From: JACDDK01 sp038198445
GTDB lineage: Bacteria; Actinomycetota; Rubrobacteria; Rubrobacterales; Rubrobacteraceae
Reading direction: 5' to 3'
NCBI GenBank assembly: GCA_038198445.1
Contig: JBBPZZ010000156.1
Location: 1 to 5,489 of the forward strand
DNA: 5,489 bases
Shown: positions 4,436-5,489 of the stretch, piece by piece
How positions within the stretch are numbered: position 1 is the first letter of the stretch
Layout: the number at the start of each line of letters is the position of its first letter
Notes under the pieces: model-generated
What the model saw: only the letters and a program-made list of their open reading frames with translations
The model's database searches: none
Told to the model about the DNA's origin: nothing
Program-made: the position numbers and the translations under genes

Positions 4436-5302
4436 TCACCCGGCCTGAGAGATCGCCTGTTTCAGGACATCCCGCAAGGGTGTCGGCTCTCGGCCGAGGA
4501 GGCGGGCGAGCGTCGGGTCGGCCGGGGAGAAATCACCCTGTCGGCTTGCGACGAAGAGGCCGAGGAGCATATCGGCCTGCGGTTCGGGGATATCGTTGGC
4601 GACCATGCCGTCCCGGTACTCATCATCCGGTACGACGACCCGCTGTATCCGGCTTCCCGTTAGCTCCGAGGCGATCGCCGCGATGCCGGCTGCGTCGACC
4701 GCTTCGGAGGCGGTCAGGGCGGGGGTCGGTCCGTCGATACTCTCTCTGGTCAGGATGATCGCCGCCGCTTCGGCGAGGTCGGCACGGGTCGTCCAGGCGA
4801 CCGGCCCATCCTCCGGCGCGGTCAGCTCGCCCGTCTCCAGAGCGCTGCTGAGCATCATCATGGGCGTTGGCGAGGCGTAGAAGCCGTTGCGGAGCGAGGT
4901 GAAGACCACGCCTGATTCCCGGAGCGCTTCCTCGGTGCCGGCGTGATTTTGCATCGGAGGGAAGGGCGAGGACGGATTAGAGCCCATGTGACTCGTGTAT
5001 AGAATCCGATCGGCACCGACCGCCTTGGCCGCATCAATCGCCGCGGGATGCTGGCTGACCGCCGAATCGCCCCTGGTGTTACTCGAAACGATGAGGACTT
5101 GCGACGCTCCCTCGAAGGCGTAGTCGAGGCTCGCGGCGTCGTTGAAGTCACCCCGGCGGACGCGGACACCCCGCGCTTGGAGTTCCTGTGCCTTCTCCGG
5201 GTCGCGGACGCTCACGCCGATCTGCTCGGCGGGGACGAGTTCGAGCAGTTTCTCAGTAATGGCCCGGCCTAGCTGGCCGTTGGCTCCAGTGACGATAATC
5301 AT
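4436..5302 (-). CDS. QorB-like NAD(P)H:quinone oxidoreductase, NmrA/atypical SDR family
   Basis: A 288-residue atypical short-chain dehydrogenase/reductase, similar from end to end to my recollection of E. coli QorB (YtfG), an NADPH:quinone oxidoreductase. The dinucleotide loop is TGANGQLG at residues 5-12. R33 in VSVRDPEKAQ is placed to bind the 2'-phosphate of NADP(H). RGDFND (50-55) follows, as does QVLIVSS, then the A-D-R-I-L-Y-T-S strand and the SLRNGFY segment matching QorB's LLRNGWY. The C-terminal part (DMLLGLF, FSPADPTLARLLGREPTPLRD) also matches the family, where a DSKTLSKLIGHPTTTL-like motif occurs. There is no cysteine. ATG 5302 is chosen because GGAGG (5308-5312) lies five bases upstream; an in-frame TTG at 5314 overlaps that site. 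It lies 79 bases after a partial SDR gene and 139 bases before the MDR gene, all on one strand. A plain NmrA-type redox sensor is the main alternative. Confidence 0.9.
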   Translation of the reverse strand: MIIVTGANGQLGRAITEKLLELVPAEQIGVSVRDPEKAQELQARGVRVRRGDFNDAASLDYAFEGASQVLIVSSNTRGDSAVSQHPAAIDAAKAVGADRILYTSHMGSNPSSPFPPMQNHAGTEEALRESGVVFTSLRNGFYASPTPMMMLSSALETGELTAPEDGPVAWTTRADLAEAAAIILTRESIDGPTPALTASEAVDAAGIAAIASELTGSRIQRVVVPDDEYRDGMVANDIPEPQADMLLGLFVASRQGDFSPADPTLARLLGREPTPLRDVLKQAISQAG

Positions 5303-5307
5303 GATTA

Positions 5308-5312
5308 CCTCC
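5308..5312 (-). promoter_or_regulatory. Ribosome binding site that decides the QorB-like start
   Basis: GGAGG on the minus strand, five bases before the ATG at 5302. A frame beginning at TTG 5314 would include this site in the coding region and is rejected. Confidence 0.75.
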
Positions 5313-5342
5313 AAGAAGGATCGAATAGGACGAACTCGCTAC

Positions 5343-5360
5343 AGAATCGCGAAGAATTCT
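5343..5360. repeat. Small inverted repeats upstream of the QorB-like gene
   Basis: AGAAT (5343-5347) and ATTCT (5356-5360) form a 5-bp inverted repeat with an 8-base spacer. The spacer contains the palindrome TCGCGA (5347-5352, sharing one base), and AGAATTCT (5353-5360) is itself palindromic. The cluster lies 41-58 bases before the start codon and could be an operator, but each arm is short enough to arise by chance. Confidence 0.25.
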
Positions 5361-5381
5361 CACCCCAGCTAATACGCGGGT

Positions 5382-5489
5382 TTACAGGCTCTGCCCGCCC
5401 GACACCTCGATGCGCTGCGCGTTGACCCAACCCATCTCGGGCGAGAGCAGCGACGCCACCACCCCGCCGATATCTTCGGGCAATCCGAC
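5382..5489 (-). CDS. Short-chain dehydrogenase/reductase, C-terminal end only
   Basis: The last 35 codons and TAA stop of a gene entering from the right edge. It reads GLPEDIGGVVASLLSPEMGW, then VNAQRIEVSGGQSL at the end. This is the standard C-terminus of classical SDR enzymes of the FabG/glucose dehydrogenase type: the G-x-P-E-D-I-G helix after the substrate loop, the S-P-E-x-x-W/Y-V-N-x-Q segment and the terminal V-S-G-G. The catalytic Ser-Tyr-Lys and Rossmann domain lie outside the window, so cofactor and substrate cannot be judged. It is on the same strand as the QorB-like gene, 79 bases upstream of it. Confidence 0.88.
   Translation of the reverse strand, partial: VGLPEDIGGVVASLLSPEMGWVNAQRIEVSGGQSL

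Noticed and set aside
4301..4663. 120-codon frame beginning in the gap upstream of the MDR gene and running antisense into the QorB-like gene
   Set aside because: Two thirds of it is antisense to a well-supported gene, and its start lies on the complement of the MDR ribosome binding site; no recognisable protein features.
1..5489. Multi-gene defence system, CRISPR array, toxin-antitoxin pair, insertion sequence or tRNA
   Set aside because: The HNH nuclease has no partner gene with a defence signature, no regularly spaced repeats are seen, no transposase or terminal repeats are found, and no tRNA arm pattern was recognised on either strand.

Overview
The window is moderately GC-rich chromosomal DNA with closely packed genes on both strands. 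The high GC, the G/C-rich third codon positions, the AGGAG/GGAGG ribosome binding sites and the gene mix (OsmC, a nicotinamidase-fold hydrolase, a small HNH nuclease, quinone-oxidoreductase-like enzymes) suggest a high-GC Gram-positive of the Actinomycetota, perhaps a Rubrobacter-like lineage. That placement is inference from general character. No marker gene is present. I see no rRNA, tRNA, CRISPR array, insertion sequence or phage gene.

Layout. Positions 1-67 may hold the 5' end of a minus-strand gene leaving the window, followed by about 250 bases of non-coding DNA. On the plus strand comes a YhhY/AaaT-type GNAT acetyltransferase (GTG start at 321, to 812), then a small HNH endonuclease (859-1179). 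Convergent to these, on the minus strand, are an OsmC-family peroxidase (1201-1638) and upstream of it an isochorismatase/nicotinamidase-fold cysteine hydrolase (1701-2354). Divergent from the hydrolase, across only 68 bases, a six-transmembrane voltage-gated-type cation channel reads on the plus strand (2423-3211). A convergent 164-base spacer with two stem-loops separates it from three minus-strand redox genes: a zinc-independent MDR/quinone oxidoreductase (3376-4296), a QorB-like NmrA/SDR reductase (4436-5302), and the last 35 codons of a classical SDR (5382-5489, cut by the window edge).

How they fit together. OsmC and the three NAD(P)H-dependent reductases point to detoxification of peroxides, quinones and reactive carbonyls. 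The two complete reductases encode no cysteine at all. The redox genes are 79-139 bases apart, and the two complete ones have their own strong ribosome binding sites, so they look like a loosely co-oriented group rather than a tight operon. The acetyltransferase, nuclease, hydrolase and channel show no clear link to that theme.

I did not find a convincing undescribed multi-gene system. The most notable points are the non-canonical pore signature (TVGSE in place of TVGYGD) in an otherwise complete voltage-sensor channel, a -10 box placed 7 bases before that channel's ATG that suggests a leaderless mRNA, a perfect 6-6-6 inverted repeat in front of the MDR gene, and a terminator-like hairpin for the osmC strand buried in the 3' end of the HNH gene.
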